32,813 bases of DNA, taken from contig JAUYGX010000044.1 of assembly GCA_030690365.1 (NCBI GenBank), forward strand, positions 1 to 32,813, read 5' to 3'. The stretch's first letter is position 1, and each line of letters starts with the position of its first letter. The notes under the pieces were generated by a model, which was given only the letters and a program-made list of their open reading frames with translations, had not been told where the DNA came from and did no database searches. Shown here in pieces: positions 1 to 7,948 of this stretch. Position numbers and translations under genes: made by a program. This DNA is from Bacteroidales bacterium. Lineage in GTDB: Bacteria > Bacteroidota > Bacteroidia > Bacteroidales > F082.

Positions 1-1
1 A

Positions 2-358
2 CAGGGAGATAATCATCTTTTACGTATTGTTTTGGAAAACCTGATTGGAAACGCCTGGAAATTCACTTCGAAGCATCCAACGGCCAATGTAGAGTTTGGT
101 GTGCTGCAACAAGATGGGATGCCGGTTTATTTTGTTCGTGATGATGGTGCCGGTTTCGATATGAAATATGCCCAAAAACTTTTTGGGGCTTTTCAGCGCC
201 TGCATTCTACAAATGAATTTCCCGGAACAGGTGTGGGATTGGTCACGGTACAACGCATCGTTCACCGGCTTGGGGGTAAAGTGTGGGCGGAGGGCGAAGT
301 TGAGAATCTGTCTGCGGGTAAATCAGGAGGAGCTACGTTTTATTTCACAATTGCTTAA
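2..358 (+). CDS. Sensor histidine kinase, C-terminal ATPase end (5' end outside window)
   Basis: Only the last 118 residues of this gene are in the window; the reading frame is open from base 2. It is the HATPase_c domain of a histidine kinase, which binds ATP and phosphorylates a histidine upstream. The N box ([10 protein letters not shown]), the G1 box (DDGAGFD) and the G2 box ([13 protein letters not shown]) are visible, and the protein ends FYFTIA. Bases 1-99 are identical to 3850-3948 inside the kinase at 1040-4198, and the rest is closely similar, so the two genes are recent paralogues or have exchanged sequence. The tail carries an extra LSAGKSGG stretch that the 1040 kinase lacks but the 4304 kinase has. 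The sensor domains are not visible, so nothing can be said about its signal. The family call is secure. Confidence 0.93.
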   Translation, partial: QGDNHLLRIVLENLIGNAWKFTSKHPTANVEFGVLQQDGMPVYFVRDDGAGFDMKYAQKLFGAFQRLHSTNEFPGTGVGLVTVQRIVHRLGGKVWAEGEVENLSAGKSGGATFYFTIA

Positions 359-360
359 TA

Positions 361-368
361 AAAGGAGG
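361..368 (+). promoter_or_regulatory. Shine-Dalgarno-like ribosome binding site
   Basis: AAAGGAGG lies 6 bases before the ATG at 375. Such a strong match to the 16S anti-Shine-Dalgarno is uncommon in this phylum. It fixes the start of the MEDS protein at 375 rather than at an in-frame upstream codon inside the preceding kinase gene. Confidence 0.7.
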
Positions 369-374
369 TTTATT

Positions 375-995
375 ATGAGCGAATTAAAAAAAGAACTGCA
401 GATGGGATTTACACATGAACACTTTCCTGAATCATGCCATATATGCCTGATTTATGAAAATGAGCAACAACGACAAAAAATCGTTTCCGAATATATCGCA
501 GCAGGGATCAGGCAAGGTGAAGTAGTTCGGTATTTTACTGATCAGACAATGCCTGAAAGTGTCAGATCCTGGTTGTTAGAATTAGGAGTAGAACTTTCAG
601 AAGTTGAGAAAAATGGATCGTTCGGTATATCCATCGCTGAAAATGCATACTGTCCTGACGGAAAATTCGACCCACAGAAAATGATCGACAGGGCTGTTCA
701 ACGCTATGGAATTGCACAAAAAGCAGGATATACAGGCTCGCGCGCTTGTGGCGAAATGAGTTGGGCGCTTAAAGATATTCCTGGTTCCGATCGGTTATTG
801 GAATATGAAGTCCTACTCAACACAATCACCAGCTCCTTTCCACATAACGGCATGTGTCAATACGATGCCCGCCTTTTTGATGGTGCCACATTATTTAAAG
901 TGCTACAGGTACACCCGTATATTATTGCTCAGGGCCAGATAGTTCGAAACCCGTATTACATAAAACCTGAAGAATTTATGGCTGAGAAAAAATAA
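375..995 (+). CDS. MEDS-domain sensory protein (DcmR-type sensor domain)
   Basis: This 206-residue protein is made of a single MEDS domain (methanogen/methylotroph DcmR sensory domain). Family features are the early HFPESCHICLIYEN segment, a YIAAGIRQGEVVRYFTD helix-strand unit, and the late MCQYDARLFDG element followed by VLQVHPYII. MEDS domains are thought to sense small hydrocarbon derivatives or act as a RecA-fold-like sensory or ligand module; the ligand here is unknown. There is no DNA-binding, kinase or membrane segment, so it probably works with a neighbouring kinase. It starts 16 bases after one kinase gene and ends 44 bases before the next, all on one strand, which suggests a single transcript. 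The start was chosen from the strong AAAGGAGG; a longer reading from 168 would overlap the upstream kinase and is unlikely. The domain call is confident, the role is inference. Confidence 0.85.
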   Translation: MSELKKELQMGFTHEHFPESCHICLIYENEQQRQKIVSEYIAAGIRQGEVVRYFTDQTMPESVRSWLLELGVELSEVEKNGSFGISIAENAYCPDGKFDPQKMIDRAVQRYGIAQKAGYTGSRACGEMSWALKDIPGSDRLLEYEVLLNTITSSFPHNGMCQYDARLFDGATLFKVLQVHPYIIAQGQIVRNPYYIKPEEFMAEKK

Positions 996-1039
996 GATAA
1001 ATCTACCCATGGTTAATCATTGTCGAAAAGAAAAAACAC

Positions 1040-4000
1040 TTGTTAGTTGGTAAAAAAATAAAGAAACAGATGACACCAAATGACGATGCGAAAAACATGA
1101 ATAGGGCTGATATAAAGGGAATAAATGCAAGTGTTCTCGGGCAAATTATGGCCGCACAAAACATGATATTTGTGTTGCCCTCCGCGAAGAGAATAACAGA
1201 ATTCTTTGCAAAATTGTTGACTACTGTACCCGGAGTGGAAGCTTGTCGTGTGTGCCTTGGAAATTCATTTTCACAGGAGGGAATCTTAGTTAGTAAAGTA
1301 TGTGACGAATGCGAAAATTCACGGGAAACAGGGGCTGAAATCCTTACTATCTCTAAAAAATCCACGTGTAAATTAGAGGATTTGCCCGATGCTTATGTTT
1401 TTACATTAGAAACCATTGATCACAGGTTTGGATTTTTCATTTTCAGGATAGGGCAAGCTGACTTTTTTGAATTATACAAACCATTTATAAATAATTTAGG
1501 AAATTTTGTGGCGTTATCGTTGGAGAACCGTTTACAAAAAAGCAATTTGCAAAATACAAGGGATGAACTGGAAGACAGGGTGAAAGAACGTACCAGGGAA
1601 TTATTAACTGTTAATGCCCATCTTGAAAAAGAGGTTGACGTTCGTAAACTTATGCAGAAAAAATTACAACAAAGTGAAGAACAATTCAGGTTTCTTTTCG
1701 AAACAATGGCGCAAGGGGTGGTTGTTCAGGATGCCGGAAGTAAAATATTAGAAGCCAACGATGCAGCATGTGAAATTTTGGGGCTGTCCAGAGACCAATT
1801 ATTGGGAAAATCAACATACGATCCCCAGTGGAAATTGATTCACGAAGATGGTTCACCTCTTTATCCTGAAGAAATGCCGTCGAATATAGCATTGCGAACA
1901 TGTAAACCTGTTTTTGAGGTTCTCATTGGTGCCTACATTCCGGATAAAAATATTTACCATTGGATTCTTACCAGTTCAACGCCCAAGTTCAATGAGGGCG
2001 AAAGCAAGCCATCTCTTACTCTGACTACGTTCACCAACATAACTGAACATAAACTGGTTGAACAGGAACGGCTGCATCATCTCCGGTTTTTTGAGTGCCT
2101 TGATCAAATCAACCGCGCCATACAGGGTTCAAATAACTATGAACAAATGATGAGTGATGTTCTGGATGTTGTGTTGTCCGCCTTCAATTGCGACCGGGCT
2201 TTTTTAATGTATCCGTGCGATCCTAAAGCCGCTTTCTGGAAGATACCGATGGAACGCAATAAACCAGAATACCCGGGAGTCCGTGAATTGAATCTTGAAA
2301 TGACAATGGATCCCGGAGTTGCAGAAACACTTCGAATCTTACTTTCCTCTGATGGACCGGTGCAATTTGGTCCGGGAACAGCGTACCCACTACCAGAGGA
2401 TGTGTCCGAACGCTTTGGTTTTAAAAGTTTCATGTCAACGGCCATTTACCCCAAAGTGGGGAGTCCCTGGCAGTTTGGAATACACCAGTGTTCTCAAGCG
2501 CACACCTGGAATGCAGAGGAAGTACGACTTTTCAAGGAAATCGGCCGACGAATTGCTGACAGTATGGGCAGCCTGTTAACTTATCACGATTTAGTGGAAA
2601 GCGAACAAAGATACCGCATGGTTTTCGAAAATTCTCCTGTTTCGATTTGGGAAGAGGATTTTTCAGGAGTAAAAAACCTATTTGATAATTTAAAAAAACA
2701 TGGGATAAACAACATAGAAACTTATTTTGGTCAACATCCGGAGGTCGTTCAACAATGTGCAGGGCTTATAAAAATTGTAGATGTAAACCAGTCTGCACTT
2801 ATATTGCACGAGGCGACCACGAAGCAGGAACTGATGACAAATCTGGCCGACGCATTTGCCCCCGAATCATTCGATACATTCCGGCAAGAGTTAATCTGCC
2901 TGTGGAATGGTGAGACTGAAATGGCAACCGATGCCATTGTTAAAACACTCAATGGCAATCTGCGGGACGTAACTGTCTATGTTTCTGTTTGTCCTGGTTA
3001 CGAGGAGTCTCTTTCAAAAATACTTGTTTCTCTTGTTGATATTTCCGAACGGAAGCAAGCCGAGATGGCGCTAATCAATAGCGAAAAAGGTCTTAAAGAA
3101 GCCCAACGCTTAGGCCGGCTTGGCAGTTGGGACTGGGATGCAATAACAGACACTATTACATGGTCAAAAGAGTATTATCGGATATATGGTTTCGATCCAA
3201 CGCAGCACCCACCCGGATACGAAGATCACCTGAAGGCATACACACCAGAGAGTGCCGCACGGCTTGATGAAGCAGTGAAGAAAAATATGGAGGCCGGCAA
3301 ACCATACGTAGTCGATCTGGAACTCGCCCAAACTGATGGTACTCAACGTTGGATTACCGCCCGCAGCGAAACAAAGCTTGACTCAAATGGCAAGGTGATA
3401 GGTCTGCGGGGGACTGCTCAGGACATCACCGAACGTAAACTCGCTGAAGAAGAAATCAGAAAGCTAAATCAGGAACTTGAACAACGGGTAAAGGACCGTA
3501 CCGCTCAACTTGAATCTACCAACAAGGAGATCGAAGCCTTTTCCTATTCTGTTTCGCACGACTTGCGGGCACCATTGCGCAGTATCGATGGTTTTAGTCA
3601 GGCACTCCTTGATGATTATCATGATAAGATTGAGGAAGAGGGGAAAAACTATTTACAGAAGATCAGATCTGCCACCCAACGAATGGCGCAGCTTATTGAC
3701 GATCTGTTGAGCCTGTCGCGTATTGGCCGGAGCGAAATCAATATTCAGCAGGTGAACCTGAGCAAAATAGTGCAAAAGATTGCTGATGACCTTCACGAAA
3801 ATGAACCTGATCGTAAAGTCAATTTTGTTATTCAAAATGGAATTGTAGTACAGGGAGATAATCATCTTTTACGTATTGTTTTGGAAAACCTGATTGGAAA
3901 CGCCTGGAAATTCACTTCGAAGCATCCAACGGCCAATGTAGAGTTTGGCTTGAAAGAGCAAAATGGATTACCAGTTTATTTTGTCAGCGATGATGGTGCC

Positions 4001-4198
4001 GGTTTCGACATGAAATATGCCCAAAAACTTTTCGGGGCTTTTCAGCGTCTGCACAGTATAAATGAATTTCCCGGAACAGGTATCGGGTTGGCCACTGTAC
4101 AACGCATCATTCACCGGCATGCGGGTAAGGTATGGGCAGAAGGCGAAGTTGAGAAAGGTGGATCATTTTATTTTACAATTCCGCAAAGCGTAATATAA
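1040..4198 (+). CDS. Multi-sensor PAS/GAF histidine kinase
   Basis: This is a soluble-looking kinase of about 1052 residues with no clear membrane segment. Order: an N-terminal GAF-like sensor (about 20-170), a coiled coil (170-212), PAS (213-340), a GAF with the CDRAFLMYPCDP signature (345-520), a degenerate PAS (520-675), a PAS_3-type domain (680-800), a second coiled coil, HisKA, and HATPase_c. The phospho-acceptor is His840 in SVSHDLRAPLR. The N box has Asn954 in [10 protein letters not shown], followed by DDGAGFD and PGTGIGLATV. The kinase core is of the phytochrome-like type. Bases 3850-3948 repeat bases 1-99 exactly. The start is uncertain: TTG at 1040 is given, ATG at 1070 is equally possible, and neither has a good ribosome site. 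A partner receiver could be the CheY-like protein at 7494. The signal is unknown. Confidence 0.9.
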   Translation: MLVGKKIKKQMTPNDDAKNMNRADIKGINASVLGQIMAAQNMIFVLPSAKRITEFFAKLLTTVPGVEACRVCLGNSFSQEGILVSKVCDECENSRETGAEILTISKKSTCKLEDLPDAYVFTLETIDHRFGFFIFRIGQADFFELYKPFINNLGNFVALSLENRLQKSNLQNTRDELEDRVKERTRELLTVNAHLEKEVDVRKLMQKKLQQSEEQFRFLFETMAQGVVVQDAGSKILEANDAACEILGLSRDQLLGKSTYDPQWKLIHEDGSPLYPEEMPSNIALRTCKPVFEVLIGAYIPDKNIYHWILTSSTPKFNEGESKPSLTLTTFTNITEHKLVEQERLHHLRFFECLDQINRAIQGSNNYEQMMSDVLDVVLSAFNCDRAFLMYPCDPKAAFWKIPMERNKPEYPGVRELNLEMTMDPGVAETLRILLSSDGPVQFGPGTAYPLPEDVSERFGFKSFMSTAIYPKVGSPWQFGIHQCSQAHTWNAEEVRLFKEIGRRIADSMGSLLTYHDLVESEQRYRMVFENSPVSIWEEDFSGVKNLFDNLKKHGINNIETYFGQHPEVVQQCAGLIKIVDVNQSALILHEATTKQELMTNLADAFAPESFDTFRQELICLWNGETEMATDAIVKTLNGNLRDVTVYVSVCPGYEESLSKILVSLVDISERKQAEMALINSEKGLKEAQRLGRLGSWDWDAITDTITWSKEYYRIYGFDPTQHPPGYEDHLKAYTPESAARLDEAVKKNMEAGKPYVVDLELAQTDGTQRWITARSETKLDSNGKVIGLRGTAQDITERKLAEEEIRKLNQELEQRVKDRTAQLESTNKEIEAFSYSVSHDLRAPLRSIDGFSQALLDDYHDKIEEEGKNYLQKIRSATQRMAQLIDDLLSLSRIGRSEINIQQVNLSKIVQKIADDLHENEPDRKVNFVIQNGIVVQGDNHLLRIVLENLIGNAWKFTSKHPTANVEFGLKEQNGLPVYFVSDDGAGFDMKYAQKLFGAFQRLHSINEFPGTGIGLATVQRIIHRHAGKVWAEGEVEKGGSFYFTIPQSVI

Positions 4199-4248
4199 TG
4201 ATAAAGAAATTTGCTCTGTTGGAGAAAGCAATTAAAAAAGAAGTTGGT

Positions 4249-4282
4249 TTGGTGCATGTTAATATATAATTGTTTACCTTTA
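4249..4282 (+). promoter_or_regulatory. Possible weak promoter before the six-PAS kinase
   Basis: TTG at 4249-4251 and TACCTTTA at 4275-4282 match the phylum consensus TTG/TAnnTTTG at all but the last base, with a 23-base spacer. It lies in the 105-base gap before the ATG at 4304, the longest gap inside the signalling block, so an internal transcription start is plausible. The match is imperfect. Confidence 0.3.
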
Positions 4283-4303
4283 AGGTTTCTAATAGTCAAG
4301 TAG

Positions 4304-7300
4304 ATGAAAATGAATCCAAATAGTATTCGTTTCACCTCTGTTTCAACTGACCTCCGAAACAAAGCAGAGGAATTGTTGAAAGAGAAATCATCAAAAACCA
4401 ATCCGCAACTTTCTGAAGTTGAAACGCTGAAACTCATACATGAGCTTCAGGTGCACCAGATAGAACTCGAATTACAGAATGAAGAGCTGATATTGGCCAA
4501 ATCACAGGCAGAATCGGCTTCCCGAAAATATACTGAATTATACTATTTTGCACCATCCGGTTATTTTACACTTTATAAACAAGGCAAAATTGTTGATCTA
4601 AACCTTTGCGGTGCTCAAATGCTTGGCAGGGATCGCACGCGGTTGAAAAACAGCCTGTTTGGTTTGTTTGTTACCGATGAAACAAAACCGGTTTTTAATC
4701 TTTTTCTTAAAAAAATATTTGCCGGCAAGGCCAAAGAATTATGCGAAGTCGCTCTGTTAGCGAATGGTTGCTCTCCGGTGTTTGTCCAGCTTGCCGGTAT
4801 AGTTACCGAAAATGAAGATCAGTGTTTTATTACAGCCATTGATATCACCGATCACAAGAAACTGGAGGAAGCCCGACTCGAAAGCAGCGAAGAACGTTAT
4901 CGAATACTCTACGAAAATGCCAAAGTCGGCCTTTACCGGACAACTCCGGACGGAACTATACTCCTGGCAAACAAGGCTTTGGTCACTATGCTTGGCTATC
5001 AATCTTTTGAAGAACTTGCCAGGAGAAATGTTGAACAAAATGGTTTTGAAACGCCATCCCAACGAAAAGTATTTTTAGAAAAGATTGAGCAAAACGGTGA
5101 AGTGGAAAACCTTGAGTCTACATGGATTCGCCAGGACCGCAAGCCTGTTTTTGTGCGCGAGAGTGCCTGCGCTATCCGCGATGCGAACGGAAAAACCTTG
5201 TATTATGACGGGACGGTGGAAGATATAACAAAGCGCAAGCATGCCGAGGAAGCACTGATAGAAAGTGAAGTAAAATACCGCGCCCTGTTTGAAACATCAC
5301 TTGATGGAATATCATTATTGGATTTAAACGGTAAAATAATTTTTGCGAACAAACAAGTAGTGAAGCTATTTGGTTACAACCAGCCTTCCGAGTTCATAGG
5401 CCTGAACGGGTTTGGGCTCATTCATCCTGACGATAAACCGAAAATGGACCTTTATTTTAAAGAATTTATAACTACAGGTGTTATTACAAATTGTGAAGTT
5501 AGATCATTAAAAAAAGATGGTTCTGAGTTTATAGGGGAATATTCAGCAACAATTATTAAAAATGCAAACGGCGATCCGGTTTACATGATGGATGTGGTAA
5601 GAGACATTACCGAGCTAAAGCAAGTGGAAGAAGCGCTGCGCGAGAGTGAAGCCCGATACCGCTTGCTAATTAATGCAATTCCTGATTTAATCTTCAGGCT
5701 CGACAGAAAGGGGGTTTATCTTGATTACAAAGCCGCCAATGAGGATCTTGCTTTTCAAACAGAGTCGATTATTGGTAAAAATAACCGCGACGTCACACCT
5801 CCCGAATTTGCCGACCTGGTTGATGAAAAAATAAAACTGACTATACAAACAGGAGAGATGCAGGTATTTGAATATCAACTGTCGATACCAAATAAAGGTA
5901 TTTGTGATTTTGATGCCAGGATGGTTCCAGGCAGCTCCGACGAAGTAATTGTTATTGTCCGCGATATTACTGAACGAAAAAAAACCGAAGAAAAAATAAC
6001 TATGCTGGCTATGGCGGTCGAAAATTCTGCCGATTGTATAGCCATTACTGATAAGGATTACAAAATTATTTATGTTAACGATTCCTTTTGTCAGGTTTAT
6101 GATTTTACAAGGGAAGAAATAGTTGGACAACCAATATCGGTAATAACTTCAATGAACAATTTGCCTGAAGTAGGTACTTCGCTTTATGCTGCCATGTCAA
6201 GGAAGGAAGTGTGGACCGGTGAAGTGATCAACAAAAGAAAAAACGGAAAAGATTTTCCGGTACAACTTTCACTGGCACCAGTAGTTACTGATCAAGTAGA
6301 TATGATTGCTGTTGTTGGAATTTTACGGGATGTTACTGAACGTAAGCAGACGGAAAAGATCGTCCGGCAAAGTGAAGTGAAATTCAGAACCCTGTTCGAG
6401 AGTGCCAATGATGCCATCTTTATAATGAAGGGAGATTCTTTTGTCGATTGTAATTTGAAAACAGAGCAAATGTTTCGGTGCAGGAAAGAAGATATCCTCA
6501 ATATGCACCCATACGAGTTCTCACCTCCTCTACAACCCGATGGACGTGCTTCAAAAGAAAAAGCCATTGCGAAAATACAGGCAGCTCTCAACGGAACACC
6601 TCAATCGTTTGTTTGGAAACACTTAACCTTTGACGGAACACCATTTGATGCTGAAGTTAGCCTCAACCGAGTTGTTATCGACGATGAAGTGTTGCTCCAG
6701 GCAATCGTTCGCGATATTACAATGCGTAAGCACGCCGAGGCAGAAATAAAACTTAAAAACAAACAACTTCAAAAGCTCATTGCCGAGAAGGATAAATTCT
6801 TCTCCATTATTGCACACGACCTGCGCAGCCCATTTAATAGTTTTTTAGGATTTACAGAAATGATGGCCGACGATTTAGGTGGGTTTACAATGGATGAAAT
6901 ACATGAGTTTTCCCTAAGAATGAGAGACTCGGCCCTCAACCTCTTTCGTTTGCTCGAAAACCTGCTTCTGTGGGCCAGAGCTCAACAAGGATTGGTCCCT
7001 TTCAATCCGGAGGTATTGTATTTGCTGCCTGTTGTTTATGAAAGCATAGCCCTGTTAAAGGAACCGGCCAGGCTCAAGGGAATTGCCATTTCGCTTCATA
7101 TTGAAGATGATATAAAGGTATTTGCAGATAGTAATATGCTTCAAACCATTATTCGTAACCTCATCTCGAATGCCATAAAATTTACGCCCAAAGGAGGAGA
7201 AATATCCATTTCGGTAACGGTAACGCATGACAATACTATCGAAATAGCCATTCATGATACGGGTATTGGCATGGATAATTCAATGCTCGAAAACATATTC

Positions 7301-7489
7301 AAACTCGATGTTAACACCAACCGAAGAGGCACCGAAGGTGAACCCAGTTCAGGGCTGGGCTTAATGCTTTGCAAAGAGTTTGTCGAAAAACATGGCGGCA
7401 AAATCCGGATCGAAAGCGAAGAAACAGACTTGTCTGCCGGAAAGGCAGGAGGAACCTCATTTTATTTTACAATTCCATTAACATTTTAA
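4304..7489 (+). CDS. Six-PAS sensor histidine kinase
   Basis: This 1061-residue kinase has no membrane segment. After an N-terminal coiled-coil helix (about 15-70) come six PAS/PAC units, at roughly 72-185, 193-310, 318-440, 444-556, 558-680 and 684-807. Most end in the PAC signature DITxRKxxEE, which links one sensor to the next. HisKA follows, with His838 in SIIAHDLRSPFNS, then HATPase_c with RNLISNAIKFTPKGG, HDTGIGMD and SSGLGLMLCKEF. All catalytic motifs are intact. PAS domains bind haem, flavin or small molecules or mediate dimerisation, and nothing here tells which. The stop is 4 bases before the receiver gene at 7494, so the two are almost certainly cotranscribed and may be a cognate pair. 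Its tail has the LSAGKAGG insertion also found in the truncated kinase at the left edge. Confidence 0.93.
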   Translation: MKMNPNSIRFTSVSTDLRNKAEELLKEKSSKTNPQLSEVETLKLIHELQVHQIELELQNEELILAKSQAESASRKYTELYYFAPSGYFTLYKQGKIVDLNLCGAQMLGRDRTRLKNSLFGLFVTDETKPVFNLFLKKIFAGKAKELCEVALLANGCSPVFVQLAGIVTENEDQCFITAIDITDHKKLEEARLESSEERYRILYENAKVGLYRTTPDGTILLANKALVTMLGYQSFEELARRNVEQNGFETPSQRKVFLEKIEQNGEVENLESTWIRQDRKPVFVRESACAIRDANGKTLYYDGTVEDITKRKHAEEALIESEVKYRALFETSLDGISLLDLNGKIIFANKQVVKLFGYNQPSEFIGLNGFGLIHPDDKPKMDLYFKEFITTGVITNCEVRSLKKDGSEFIGEYSATIIKNANGDPVYMMDVVRDITELKQVEEALRESEARYRLLINAIPDLIFRLDRKGVYLDYKAANEDLAFQTESIIGKNNRDVTPPEFADLVDEKIKLTIQTGEMQVFEYQLSIPNKGICDFDARMVPGSSDEVIVIVRDITERKKTEEKITMLAMAVENSADCIAITDKDYKIIYVNDSFCQVYDFTREEIVGQPISVITSMNNLPEVGTSLYAAMSRKEVWTGEVINKRKNGKDFPVQLSLAPVVTDQVDMIAVVGILRDVTERKQTEKIVRQSEVKFRTLFESANDAIFIMKGDSFVDCNLKTEQMFRCRKEDILNMHPYEFSPPLQPDGRASKEKAIAKIQAALNGTPQSFVWKHLTFDGTPFDAEVSLNRVVIDDEVLLQAIVRDITMRKHAEAEIKLKNKQLQKLIAEKDKFFSIIAHDLRSPFNSFLGFTEMMADDLGGFTMDEIHEFSLRMRDSALNLFRLLENLLLWARAQQGLVPFNPEVLYLLPVVYESIALLKEPARLKGIAISLHIEDDIKVFADSNMLQTIIRNLISNAIKFTPKGGEISISVTVTHDNTIEIAIHDTGIGMDNSMLENIFKLDVNTNRRGTEGEPSSGLGLMLCKEFVEKHGGKIRIESEETDLSAGKAGGTSFYFTIPLTF

Positions 7490-7493
7490 TATC

Positions 7494-7943
7494 ATGGAAA
7501 ATAAAATTATCTTATTGGTAGAAGACAACCTCGATGACGTCGATTTAACACTTCGTGCTCTAAAAAAGAACAATATTAAAAATGAAATAGTTGTGGCAAA
7601 TGACGGTGCCGAGGCATTGGATTTTCTTTTCGGAACAGGAAAATATGCCGGTCGCGACCTCACGTTAATGCCGACCATTATTTTACTCGATCTAAAACTT
7701 CCTAAAGTTGATGGACTCGAGGTGTTACAGCGGATTCGTGAAAATAACCTCACTAAATTTCTCCCTGTGGTTATATTAACTTCATCAAAACAGGAACAGG
7801 ATATTGTAACAGGATACCGTTTGGGAGTAAATAGCTATGTCAGGAAACCCGTCGACTTCAATCAGTTTGCAGAGGCTGTCAGGAACCTGGGTTTGTACTG
7901 GTTGATCCTGAATGAATTGCCATCAATGAATAAAGAAGTTTAA
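7494..7943 (+). CDS. Single-domain response regulator (CheY/Rcp1-like receiver)
   Basis: This 149-residue protein consists only of a receiver domain. Acidic residues Glu10 and Asp11 precede the phospho-acceptor Asp66 in ILLDLKLPKVDG; Thr96 and Lys118 complete the switch site. The longer loop between the third and fourth secondary elements (FGTGKYAGRD) and the C-terminal LGLYWLILNELP helix are typical of Rcp1-type receivers that pair with phytochrome-like kinases. With no output domain, it must act by protein contact, as a phosphate shuttle or a sink. It lies 4 bases after the six-PAS kinase and 5 bases before the hybrid kinase, so it probably connects these products. The fold call is secure, the partner is inferred from position. 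Confidence 0.94.
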   Translation: MENKIILLVEDNLDDVDLTLRALKKNNIKNEIVVANDGAEALDFLFGTGKYAGRDLTLMPTIILLDLKLPKVDGLEVLQRIRENNLTKFLPVVILTSSKQEQDIVTGYRLGVNSYVRKPVDFNQFAEAVRNLGLYWLILNELPSMNKEV

Positions 7944-7948
7944 GAGCC

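Noticed and set aside
168-374. Longer version of the MEDS gene starting inside the previous kinase
   Set aside because: The strong AAAGGAGG before ATG 375 and the 191-base overlap with a real kinase gene make the long form unlikely.
4198-4269. A 23-codon frame (MIKKFALLEKAIKKEVGLVHVNI) whose ATG overlaps the stop of the 1040 kinase
   Set aside because: Too short, matches no family, and stop-start overlap alone is weak evidence; it lies in the likely leader of the next kinase.
5687-6130. A 147-codon frame opposite the six-PAS kinase
   Set aside because: It is an antisense shadow of PAS-coding sequence with a composition unlike a real protein.
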